NCBI GenBank assembly: GCA_014382645.1
Contig: JACNJI010000301.1
Location: 1-7,088, forward strand
Origin: Verrucomicrobiota bacterium
GTDB taxonomy: Bacteria; Verrucomicrobiota; Verrucomicrobiia; Opitutales; Seribacteraceae
Length of the DNA: 7,088 nt
Reading direction: 5' to 3'
A program made the translations under genes and the position numbers. Shown piece after piece: positions 1 through 7,032 of this stretch; the first letter of the stretch is position 1, and each line of letters opens with the position of its first letter. The notes under the pieces were generated by a model that did not search any database, was not told the DNA's origin, and worked only from the letters and a program-made list of their open reading frames with translations.

Positions 1-1181
1 CCCTTTATGTGGTGGTCGCGGCCTGAACATTGTGCCAGGGGAGTACGCACGCACCCGCCGCCCCAAACGACGAGGGTGTCTGCGAGCATGCCGCGTTGAT
101 TGAGGTCTTGAATAAGGGCGGCGGAACCTTGGTCCACGCGCTTGGCTACTCCTGAAATGGCGCCTTTTACACCGCCGTGGTGATCCCATCCGCGATGGTA
201 AAGCTGAATGAAGCGCACCCCGCGCTCAGCAAGACGTCGAGCAAGGAGACAGTTGGAGGCAAAGGAACCATCTCCCGGCTTGGCGCCATAAAGATCGAGG
301 ACGTGTTTGGGTTCCTTGGAAACGTCCATGAGATCCGGCACACTGGTCTGCATGCGAAAGGCCATTTCGTACTGGCTGATCTTAGTGGTGATTTCAGGAT
401 CGGCGACAGTGGCGTTACGAAGGGAATTGAGCTCGTTTACGGAATCGATAAGCGAGCGCTGGTCCTGCTTGTTTACGCCGGCAGGATTACTAAGATAAAG
501 GACAGGGTCTCCCTTGGAGTTGAAATTGACTCCTTGGTACTTGCTGGGCAGAAACCCGCTGTGCCATTGTCGAGAGGCTATGGGCTGGTTCTGGCCACCG
601 CCGACTGATGTTAGGACAACAAAACCAGGCAGGTTCTGGGTATCCGCCCCAAGCCCGTAGAGCACCCATGAACCCATACTGGGTCTCCCGGAAATCTGAG
701 TTCCGGTATTCATGTAGGTGTGAGCGGGATCATGGTTGATCTGCTCGGTGTTCATGGATCGGATGATGCATATGTCGTCCGCAACGGAACCGACCTTTGG
801 AAACTGGCTGCAAATACTTTGTCCTGATTTCCCGTAGCGCTCGAATGCGTGCTGGGGACCGAGGCACTTGAGGGCGTTCTTCTTGCCTTGCAGCTGGGCG
901 ATGGGTTGGCCCTCGGTAATTGACTTGGGCATGTCTTTACCGTCCATTTCGCGAAGCTTCGGCTTGTCGTCGAGGGTTTCGAGATGAGAAGGTCCTCCGG
1001 CCATGCACAGAAAGATGACCCGCTTGGCTTTTGCAGGAATACCTGCGCCTGCAGGAAGGTTGGCGGACCATGCGGGAACAGCACCCTGGGCGGAATTGCC
1101 GGAGAGCATCGAGGCGAGGGCGGCTGAACCGATACCTACGCTGGTTTGATTGAGAAAGGAACGTCGTGATTGAAGGTTCAT
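1..1181 (-). CDS. DUF1501 family exported protein, 3' end beyond the window
   Basis: The 393 visible codons match the DUF1501 family, which belongs to the alkaline phosphatase/sulfatase-like fold; its substrate is not known. The N-terminus has a twin-arginine signal (SRRSFL, residues 5-10) and a small-residue hydrophobic stretch to about residue 34, suggesting Tat export. Family motifs are AGGPSHLETLD (61-71), HDPAHTYMNTG (150-160), GRPSMGSW (165-172), LPGFVVLTS (184-192), GWDHHGG (331-337) and GRDHHI (387-392). The normally conserved WGGEFGRTP block reads WGGGCVRTP (373-381), losing the acidic residue. The family is usually about 450-490 residues, so roughly 60-100 residues are missing off the left edge. 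It starts 23 nt after the PSD1 gene stop, implying cotranscription. An in-frame ATG 12 nt upstream (1193-1191) is an alternative start; neither has a Shine-Dalgarno. The chosen start puts the RR motif at residues 6-7. Family assignment is firm; activity is unknown. Confidence 0.93.
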   Translation of the reverse strand, partial: MNLQSRRSFLNQTSVGIGSAALASMLSGNSAQGAVPAWSANLPAGAGIPAKAKRVIFLCMAGGPSHLETLDDKPKLREMDGKDMPKSITEGQPIAQLQGKKNALKCLGPQHAFERYGKSGQSICSQFPKVGSVADDICIIRSMNTEQINHDPAHTYMNTGTQISGRPSMGSWVLYGLGADTQNLPGFVVLTSVGGGQNQPIASRQWHSGFLPSKYQGVNFNSKGDPVLYLSNPAGVNKQDQRSLIDSVNELNSLRNATVADPEITTKISQYEMAFRMQTSVPDLMDVSKEPKHVLDLYGAKPGDGSFASNCLLARRLAERGVRFIQLYHRGWDHHGGVKGAISGVAKRVDQGSAALIQDLNQRGMLADTLVVWGGGCVRTPLAQCSGRDHHIK

Positions 1182-1204
1182 GGCAAGAAGCATTGGTGAT
1201 GGAA

Positions 1205-4200
1205 CTAGAAACGAGCCGTCGTCTCGTAAATATTAAGAAGAGCTCTGGAAATGCTCGTCCAAGCGGCAAGCTCATGAGATTCGTGATTTCCTGAGGCGGG
1301 CTTGGAGCCGGTTGCGATCAATTTCTTGGCGTCTTCGGGGTTGGCTTTATAGCGCTCTCGCTGGGCGTTCAGCAACTTGGTCAGGATTTGACGTTCCTTG
1401 GGCGTAGGTTCGCGGGTGAGGGCAAGTCCAAAGGCTCGGGTGAGGCGTGCGGCGTCATCACCTTTCACTTCAATGAGCAAGCGTTCGGCAAGGACGCGTG
1501 CGGCTTCTACGAACACAGGATCGTTCAGAAGGACAAGGGCTTGCTGAGGAATATTGGATCGTGGACGTTCGGCCACGCATTCCTCACGACTGGGAGCATC
1601 GAAGGCGACCATAGCAGGGTGGGGGAAGCTCCGGCAAACGTAGGTGTAGAGACTTCGGCGATAAAGTTCGTCCCCCTGGGATTGCTGCCACTTACGAGCG
1701 GGGAAGTTCAGATGCCTCCAGTATCCGGGGGGCTGGTAAGGCTTGACGCTCTTGCCGCCGATGCTGGGCGACAGGAGATTGCTTATTGACAGGGCAGTGT
1801 CTCGCACGAATTCAGCATCCAAGCGGAAACGGGTTTGGCGGGCGAACAGGCGATTAGCGGGGTCTTTGTCTAGGAGTTTCGCGGAAACGGCGGACGACTG
1901 CCTGTATGCTCCGGAGGTGACCATGAGCTTCACAAGGCGCTTAACATCCCAGCCGTTGTCACGGAAATCTGCGGCAAGGTAATCGAGGAGTTCAGGGTGT
2001 GTTGGGGGTTCGCCTTGGCCACCCAAATCGTCAAGACGTCGTGAAAGACCATAGCCAAAGAATAATTTCCAGGCCCGATTGACGAAAGCTCGGGAGGTGA
2101 GTGGGTTTTCCTTGGATATCACCCACTTGGCCAAATCCATGCGACTGGCTCGCTTGTCGCCCGTTTCGAGTTTCCCAAGGAAAGAGGGTATGGCCGGCTT
2201 TACTTCTTCGCCGGATTGGTCGAGCCAGTTTCCACGTGGTAGAATCTTCACCATGCGGGGGTTGGTGGATTGGGATACGAGCATGGAGCGTTCGCCAGAG
2301 CCTTTTGTCATGGCTTCCTCACTGGCTTTCAGTTTGGCGAGCTGGTCCTTCTCCTTGGCGAAATTGGCGGTGCTCGGTTGATGGACATAAGCTAAGTAGT
2401 GGGAACGAAGGGTCTTTTTCTGTTCTTCGTTTCTTTTGTCCTCGGCTATCTTAATGGCGGATTGGACCTTTGATGGTAAATCCTTGGCATTCTTGTTTAG
2501 GTTGGCCCAGACCTTTAGCGAGAACGCCGGATCTTTGGTGGGGTCTACGACGGTGACGATCCCCGCCTTGTCCCAATAGACCTTTCCGTCGAACTGCGAA
2601 AAGGCCCAGCCATTCAAGCGGGAACCGGGCTTGAGACCGACTTGGGCAGGATCCACTTCTAGTCGCACCCATTTTCCGGTTTCCGGCAGAGGTCCCATTT
2701 TTCTCTTACTGACCGTACCCTCTTTGCCGAAATTAATTTTGGATTCGCCCCAGTAGGCGCGGTGCTCCCAAGTACCGTCATTGAACTGAAGCATGATTTG
2801 CTTGGGAGGATTTAGGGTGTCGAGATAAACATAAGTGAAGAGGATTGAACCCTCGGCCAAATCAAGGGTTGGGTTGGCGGCAACAAAGAAATGCTGTTTC
2901 TGGCCATTCGCCTCACGAACACTAGATTTTTGCCCGCTGAATACCGGTTCTGGCTTACTTACGAACTTCCAAGGCGTATCGCCCTGGGCACTAGCTCCCG
3001 GGGGTACGGCGTCTTCAATCCAGACCTTTTCCACGGGTTCCGGCTTCTTGTCCAGCTTCGGTTCTTCGTAGGAAAGCTTCGAAGCTTTGGATAACAATTC
3101 CTTCTCTAATGCTTCCTGTTGCTTCTTGATGGAGGCAAGCTCCTCGTTGTCTTTTTGCACGGGAACCAACCACTTACTTATCGTGGTGGATGGAATCTTG
3201 AAGTTGGGAGTCCTTCGCCCAAGTATATTTTCCTTAATGTCGGCGAAGAAGGCGGCGAGGGAATAAAAATCCTTGGTCGTAATCGGGTCGTACTTGTGGT
3301 CATGACACTGTGCGCAACCGGTGGTGGCGGCTAGCCAGACGTTGCCGAAGTTTCGCACGCGGTCCGCCTGATAAATGGTGACGTATTCATCTGCTTGAGC
3401 TCCGCCTTCTTCAGTTGTCTGCAGGAGACGATTATAGCCGGAGGCAACCTTTTGCATGGGAGTTGCCTCCGGAATGAGGTCGCCGGCAATGTTCTCGATC
3501 ACGAACTGATCGTAAGGCAGGTTTTGATTGAATGCGCCTATGACGTAGTCGCGATAGGAGGAGACCTCCATGAAGTTGTCGCTGTGGTAGCCCGAGGTGT
3601 CGGCAAAGCGCACAAGGTCAAGCCAGTGCAAGGTCATACGCTCACCGTAACGAGGGTCAGCTAGAAGTTTGTCGACAAGATTGCCATAGGCACCCTTCGA
3701 CGTGTCCTTCACAAACACTTCGGCATCTTCGGGAGTGGGAGGAATTCCCAACAGGTCGAGATAGAGACGACGAAGCAGGGTCACCTTCTCGGCCTCCGGT
3801 GATGGCTTGGATCCTGAATCAATTATCTTCGGGAGCAGAAGTTGGTCGATTTCATTGTGAAGGAAGGGATCATTGGACTTTGGTTCAGCCAGTTTCGGCT
3901 TGTTCAATGGACGGTATGCCCAATGTTTTTCGTATTTCCCACCCTCAGCTACCCATTGCTTCAGGATTACGATCTGATCGGCAGATAGTTTCTTTCCGCT
4001 TTTCTTGGGCGGCATATGGTCGTCCTCGTCTTCCGTGGTGATGCGAGCGATTAGTTCGCTCTCCTGTGGCTTTCCGGGTACGATAGCCTGGTGACCACCC
4101 AAATCGGCGAGAGGACCTTCGGGTATGTCGAGTCGCAACTTTGCTTTGCGCTTATTCTTGTCCGGGCCGTGACAGTGAAAGCAGGTTTCCGACAAAATGG

Positions 4201-4294
4201 GTCGCACGTCTCGAGTAAAGTCTACCTTCGCGAGGATGCCTCCCGATAAAGAAAAGAAGAGGGCAGCAAAGAAGCCGATACGTAAATTTTTCAT
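1205..4294 (-). CDS. Secreted planctomycete-type cytochrome c protein (PSCyt1-PSCyt2-PSD1; DUF1549/DUF1553)
   Basis: This is a full-length 1029-residue exported protein. A Sec-type signal peptide covers about residues 1-22. PSCyt1 follows, with the c-type heme motif CFHCH (C38, C41, H42) and a possible distal Met in HMPP (M94). PSCyt2/DUF1549 spans roughly 145-352 with LLRRLYLDLLGIPPTPED, DPRYGERMTLHWLDLVRFAD and a second CxxCH, CAQCHDHKYDP (C327, C330, H331). A short coiled coil (about 381-402) leads to a predicted beta-sandwich insert (about 424-582; FNDGTWEHRAYWGE, NGWAFSQFDG). PSD1/DUF1553 covers about 715-1022 (SRAFVNRAWKLFFGYGL, THPELLDYLA, SNIPQQALVLLNDP). A one-heme or two-heme electron-transfer role is inferred from the motifs; whether the second CxxCH binds heme is uncertain. 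The DUF1501 gene follows after 23 nt and this pairing is common in Planctomycetota and Verrucomicrobiota, where the biochemical function remains unsettled. The ATG start fits the signal peptide but has no Shine-Dalgarno. Confidence 0.95.
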   Translation of the reverse strand: MKNLRIGFFAALFFSLSGGILAKVDFTRDVRPILSETCFHCHGPDKNKRKAKLRLDIPEGPLADLGGHQAIVPGKPQESELIARITTEDEDDHMPPKKSGKKLSADQIVILKQWVAEGGKYEKHWAYRPLNKPKLAEPKSNDPFLHNEIDQLLLPKIIDSGSKPSPEAEKVTLLRRLYLDLLGIPPTPEDAEVFVKDTSKGAYGNLVDKLLADPRYGERMTLHWLDLVRFADTSGYHSDNFMEVSSYRDYVIGAFNQNLPYDQFVIENIAGDLIPEATPMQKVASGYNRLLQTTEEGGAQADEYVTIYQADRVRNFGNVWLAATTGCAQCHDHKYDPITTKDFYSLAAFFADIKENILGRRTPNFKIPSTTISKWLVPVQKDNEELASIKKQQEALEKELLSKASKLSYEEPKLDKKPEPVEKVWIEDAVPPGASAQGDTPWKFVSKPEPVFSGQKSSVREANGQKQHFFVAANPTLDLAEGSILFTYVYLDTLNPPKQIMLQFNDGTWEHRAYWGESKINFGKEGTVSKRKMGPLPETGKWVRLEVDPAQVGLKPGSRLNGWAFSQFDGKVYWDKAGIVTVVDPTKDPAFSLKVWANLNKNAKDLPSKVQSAIKIAEDKRNEEQKKTLRSHYLAYVHQPSTANFAKEKDQLAKLKASEEAMTKGSGERSMLVSQSTNPRMVKILPRGNWLDQSGEEVKPAIPSFLGKLETGDKRASRMDLAKWVISKENPLTSRAFVNRAWKLFFGYGLSRRLDDLGGQGEPPTHPELLDYLAADFRDNGWDVKRLVKLMVTSGAYRQSSAVSAKLLDKDPANRLFARQTRFRLDAEFVRDTALSISNLLSPSIGGKSVKPYQPPGYWRHLNFPARKWQQSQGDELYRRSLYTYVCRSFPHPAMVAFDAPSREECVAERPRSNIPQQALVLLNDPVFVEAARVLAERLLIEVKGDDAARLTRAFGLALTREPTPKERQILTKLLNAQRERYKANPEDAKKLIATGSKPASGNHESHELAAWTSISRALLNIYETTARF

Positions 4295-4305
4295 ATGAGG
4301 GATAA

Positions 4306-4333
4306 GATATAAATTCCTAGAGACATCGGTAAA
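4306..4333 (-). promoter_or_regulatory. Possible sigma70-type promoter for the PSD1-DUF1501 unit
   Basis: In the 78-nt AT-rich gap before the PSD1 gene, the minus strand carries TTTACC (4333-4328) and TATATC (4311-4306), separated by 16 nt. Each matches 4 of 6 bases of the -35 and -10 consensus. Transcription would begin only a few bases before the ATG, giving an almost leaderless message, which would agree with the lack of a Shine-Dalgarno. The match is weak and AT-rich DNA yields such hits by chance. It mainly marks where an independent start for this gene pair would have to lie. Confidence 0.2.
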
Positions 4334-4372
4334 AGCGAAAAACGGTATAATAAAGAAAGAATGATTACAGGG

Positions 4373-4990
4373 CTATGGAGAATTTGAGTAGTCGGATAGC
4401 TTCATTTCAATCGGTGAATAAGTTGGAGGAGGTGCCGTTTTTTCAGTATGTCCGTAAAAGATTAGCGCGATAACTCGTTCGTCGGGAGGGGGATTAGGTA
4501 TACCGACCACTTGCCGGAAATCACGATGCTTCCAAACGGGTCCCGTGCTCCACTTTGCGGCGATACCGAGATTGTGCAGGAGCAGAAGCAGGTTTTGGCA
4601 AATGCAGGCGCAGGTCGCATAGTCTTCCTCGATTGCGTTGGGTTTGCTGGCGACGAGTTCGGATGAGTGGTCTGTAAAACAGGTAACTACGATCAATCCC
4701 GGCGAAGAACTCCATTCCGTAGTTTTTTTCGCGGCACGGTCAATGAGGAATTCGTCAGGAGAATCACCGGCGACGATTTCGCCGAACAGACGTCCGACTT
4801 CCTTGATTCGAGATTTGTCCAGAAGGTAAAAACGAGCAGGTTCCGTTCGGTGGTGATTAGGTGCTTTACGAGCAACGTCGATGGCATGTCGAACGTCAGC
4901 ATGGTCGGGTTCTTGATCGTTGAACCATGACGGCTTTGAGGTTCGACGGCTAGAAATCAACCGTTCCAGATCTTGTTGAGAAACAATCAT
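4373..4990 (-). CDS. YdjA-like nitroreductase family protein
   Basis: This 205-residue protein is predicted to be a cytoplasmic FMN-dependent NAD(P)H oxidoreductase of the small YdjA-like nitroreductase group. It shows the N-terminal LISSRRTSKP (residues 11-20, FMN-phosphate region), RKAPNHHRTEPARF (41-54, matching the APDH...PWHF region of E. coli YdjA), the helix EEDYATCACICQNLLLLLHNLG (121-142, quoted in part: EEDYA then C127, C129, C131), the KWSTG segment (146-150) and the C-terminal RVIALIFYGH (172-181). The Trp usual in the PWxF motif is Ala52. No signal peptide is seen. The start chosen is the ATG 22 nt after the ketosynthase stop, because the family normally begins just before the SRR motif. 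An open frame extends upstream into the ketosynthase (TTG at 5053, ATG at 5041), but those residues do not resemble the family. No Shine-Dalgarno is present. The close spacing suggests cotranscription with the ketosynthase. The substrate cannot be inferred. Confidence 0.85.
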   Translation of the reverse strand: MIVSQQDLERLISSRRTSKPSWFNDQEPDHADVRHAIDVARKAPNHHRTEPARFYLLDKSRIKEVGRLFGEIVAGDSPDEFLIDRAAKKTTEWSSSPGLIVVTCFTDHSSELVASKPNAIEEDYATCACICQNLLLLLHNLGIAAKWSTGPVWKHRDFRQVVGIPNPPPDERVIALIFYGHTEKTAPPPTYSPIEMKLSDYSNSP

Positions 4991-5012
4991 TGCTTGGTGA
5001 ATTGTCGCAATA

Positions 5013-6272
5013 TTAGGTCCTGCCAAAAACCAGAGAAACATTGGATCCGCCAAATCCGCTGCTGTTGCTGAGAATTCGTTCCGCTTGGCGATCGATTGTT
5101 TCGCGAAGGAGGTCTAGGTGACCAATGGCATCGTCGGGTTCCTCCACATTGGCCGAACCTGGGAGAAAACCGTCCTTTAAGGCGAGGCAGCAAAAACCCG
5201 CTTCCATAATACTAGAAAGGGAGAGTCCGTGGCCAGTAAGACCCTTGGTGCTAGAAAAAGAAATACTTTGCGGTTCAGGGAAAACTTTCTTGATAGCACA
5301 CAGCTCAGAGGCATCCCCGATGGGGGTGGATGGGGCATGTGCGTTTAGGTAGTCGATTTGAGAAGGTTCGATTCCAGAGTCGCGAAGAGCATTTTTCATA
5401 GCGTTTTCGAGTCCTCTACCTTCGGGGTGAGAAATCGCAACATTGTGCCCATCGGAGGCTTGCCCCCAACCGAGAAACTCAGCGTAGGAAGTCGCTCCTC
5501 TTCGGTTTGCTTCTTCCTCCGTTTCGAGAACTAAGCAGACGGATCCCCCTGTGCCGACGAAACCATTACGGGTCTTGTCGAATGGCCGTGATGCCATGGT
5601 TGGGTCTTGATCAAGTGAAAGAGCCCTCATTCCGGCAAAAGGAACGATGCTTTCGAAGTTACAATCTTCCGCTCCGACCACCAGCATACGTTTCTGCCGT
5701 CCGAGCCGAATCTCATCCAATGCGGTGCCAAGGGCATGCCCTGAAGAAGCGCACGCAGAAACAAACCCCGATGAGGAACCTCGTATGCCGAGTGCCGACA
5801 CAAGATTAAAACTGAGCGTGCCTGCAATTGATGCAATGATGGCAAGTGGGTTGCATGCCATCACGCCAAGGTCGTCCATTTTCTGAAAATGCTTGTGAAT
5901 ACTTCTCATTGAGCCGCCGGAAGCCGTGTATAACCCGGAAGCAGGGTTCGAGATATCTCCTTCCGATAATCCGGCGTCCTCGATTGCTTGCCGTACGGCA
6001 CACCAAGCGTAAAGGACATGGGGCGAAAAACTACGTATGAGCGTACGAGGCACTTGATATGCAGCGGGGTAAGTCCAGTCCTCAGGGTCTGACGACTCTA
6101 GGTCGAACTCCTTGACTACCCCCGCAACTTTCACCGGCGAAGATTCAACTTGAAGTTCTGGGTGCCTTTCTATCCCGGAAGTCAGTTTCCGCAAACTGTC
6201 CGTAACAGTAATCCGATCATTCCCAATGCTGGTTATGAATCCGATTCCGGTAACAAAAATCTTTAGGTCCAT
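5013..6272 (-). CDS. FabB-like beta-ketoacyl-[acyl-carrier-protein] synthase
   Basis: This full-length 419-residue thiolase-fold enzyme is predicted to catalyse decarboxylative Claisen condensation of malonyl-ACP with an acyl thioester. The N-terminus FVTGIGFITSIGN (6-18) is typical. The catalytic triad is visible: C174 in SACASSGHALG, H312 in NAHAPSTPIGD and H348 in KGLTGHGLS, with K343. The gating loop GFGGSN is at 406-411. Alignment by eye favours E. coli FabB over FabF: a glycine-rich loop GFVGTGGS (237-244) without the FabF GEG, YLNAHxxSTPIGD, and the tail NVEEPDD. The usual HGTST motif is HAPST, so one pantetheine-contacting Thr is Pro314. An in-frame TAG at 6287-6285 makes the ATG at 6272 the only good start; it lacks a Shine-Dalgarno. 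A nitroreductase follows after 22 nt. No ACP, ketoreductase or chain-length factor is visible, so this is probably a specialised or secondary-metabolite ketosynthase and not the housekeeping enzyme. I leave out a fabB/fabF symbol for that reason. Confidence 0.92.
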   Translation of the reverse strand: MDLKIFVTGIGFITSIGNDRITVTDSLRKLTSGIERHPELQVESSPVKVAGVVKEFDLESSDPEDWTYPAAYQVPRTLIRSFSPHVLYAWCAVRQAIEDAGLSEGDISNPASGLYTASGGSMRSIHKHFQKMDDLGVMACNPLAIIASIAGTLSFNLVSALGIRGSSSGFVSACASSGHALGTALDEIRLGRQKRMLVVGAEDCNFESIVPFAGMRALSLDQDPTMASRPFDKTRNGFVGTGGSVCLVLETEEEANRRGATSYAEFLGWGQASDGHNVAISHPEGRGLENAMKNALRDSGIEPSQIDYLNAHAPSTPIGDASELCAIKKVFPEPQSISFSSTKGLTGHGLSLSSIMEAGFCCLALKDGFLPGSANVEEPDDAIGHLDLLRETIDRQAERILSNSSGFGGSNVSLVFGRT

Positions 6273-6362
6273 GAAGAAGTTAAACTAGGCTCTGGTATTC
6301 GGAATGAGCAACGCTAAATGAGTCACGGCATGGTGCGAGGAGACGCAGATGGAAGAACTGGC

Positions 6363-6953
6363 CTATTTTTCGAATTTCGAGTTTTGAGAAATAGGCAAAC
6401 CATCGACGTGCTTAATTTCTTCAACAAGCGTCCCATCGGAATCCCAGTTACGCCAGACTCCATGGGGAATTCCTTTTTCGTGTCGCTGCTCCCGCCACTT
6501 TACCCCACTCGGACGCCAAATTGTAGACAAACCATCCTTTTCGCCGTTAAGAAAAAAACCGGCCATTTTCTTTTTACCGTCGGGATACCACATGGTGAAA
6601 GGACCATTGTTTTTTCCATTCTTTTTTTGCCCTCGCCAACGCGGTAAGCCATTGTCGTAAAAAGTGCTCCAGAAACCCTCAGCTCGGCCCTCCTGTAGTT
6701 CTCCTTCAAAAATCTTTCGGTTTTGTTCGTCTAGACCGACCGTCGAACCCTCGGCTTGACCGTTTCGCATTTCGTATAACTGGCGACCGTCCGTAGTTTT
6801 TACTATTCCATTAAATCGGGAACGATTTACGTCGGAATTTTGAAAAAGGTCGGCTTCGTCTGTCGCCTCCTCAGTTCTGTCCTGCAATTCCTTCTCACCA
6901 CAGGATTGGATCAATATAGCGGAAAGGAACAAAAACGTGCGCAAAGTCTTCAA
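6363..6953 (-). CDS. Predicted lipoprotein with MORN_2 (YwqK-like) repeats
   Basis: This 196-residue protein has a short hydrophobic signal (MKTLRTFLFLSAILIQSC) ending in a lipobox-like IQSC, so C18 is the likely lipidated residue. An acidic linker (about 19-45; EATDEADL) follows. At least five repeats of about 23-24 residues then run from 69 to 187, each with an aromatic near the start and an xxG turn: GSTVGLDEQNR, GFWSTFYDNGL, GPFTMWYPDGK, GLSTIWRPSGV and GVWRNWDSDGT. This is the MORN_2 pattern of proteins often labelled YwqK-family antitoxins, although no toxin partner is seen and a structural or protein-binding role at the envelope is equally likely. The start is a TTG; the frame is closed by a TGA at 6986-6984 and has no ATG before the signal sequence. 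A GAGGA lies 16 nt before the TTG, too far to be a standard ribosome-binding site. The gene sits 79 nt downstream of tRNA-Ala and 90 nt upstream of the ketosynthase. Confidence 0.82.
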   Translation of the reverse strand: MKTLRTFLFLSAILIQSCGEKELQDRTEEATDEADLFQNSDVNRSRFNGIVKTTDGRQLYEMRNGQAEGSTVGLDEQNRKIFEGELQEGRAEGFWSTFYDNGLPRWRGQKKNGKNNGPFTMWYPDGKKKMAGFFLNGEKDGLSTIWRPSGVKWREQRHEKGIPHGVWRNWDSDGTLVEEIKHVDGLPISQNSKFEK

Positions 6954-7032
6954 CAGAGTAGGGTCAAAGTCCTCAGGAACAGGTCATGCAAAACACTCTA
7001 CAAATACTCGCTCATCAGGGGCACCGATTGAG

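Noticed and set aside
177..608. A 143-codon open frame on the plus strand
   Set aside because: It is entirely antisense to DUF1501 codons that encode recognisable conserved motifs, and its own translation resembles no family I know. The same applies to the plus-strand frames at 1388-1789, 2079-2454 and 3395-3664 opposite the PSD1 gene.
4991..5053. Longer nitroreductase starting at TTG 5053 or ATG 5041, overlapping the ketosynthase end
   Set aside because: The extra 17-21 residues mostly reflect the ketosynthase sequence in another frame and do not match the usual nitroreductase N-terminus. The ATG at 4990 sits at the expected distance before the SRR motif.
4373..6272. Part of an aryl polyene, polyketide or complete fatty acid synthesis cluster
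   Set aside because: Only one ketosynthase and one flavoprotein are visible. There is no ACP, ketoreductase, dehydratase, chain-length factor or acyltransferase within the window.
6273..6362. Small hairpin on the minus strand (TGCG-TCTCCT-CGCA) between the lipoprotein and ketosynthase genes as a terminator
   Set aside because: The stem is only four base pairs and is not followed by a T-run, so it does not qualify as an intrinsic terminator.
6363..6953. Toxin-antitoxin system, because YwqK-like MORN_2 proteins are often labelled antitoxins
   Set aside because: No toxin-like gene is adjacent, and the protein looks like an exported lipoprotein, which does not fit a cytoplasmic antitoxin. The label is only inherited from homologues.
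6954..7032. Short leader peptide (ATG then TAG after five codons) or imperfect GAGTNTTT direct repeat in the tRNA-lipoprotein gap
   Set aside because: The open frame is too short to distinguish from chance and the repeat matches only 7 of 10 bases, with no third copy.
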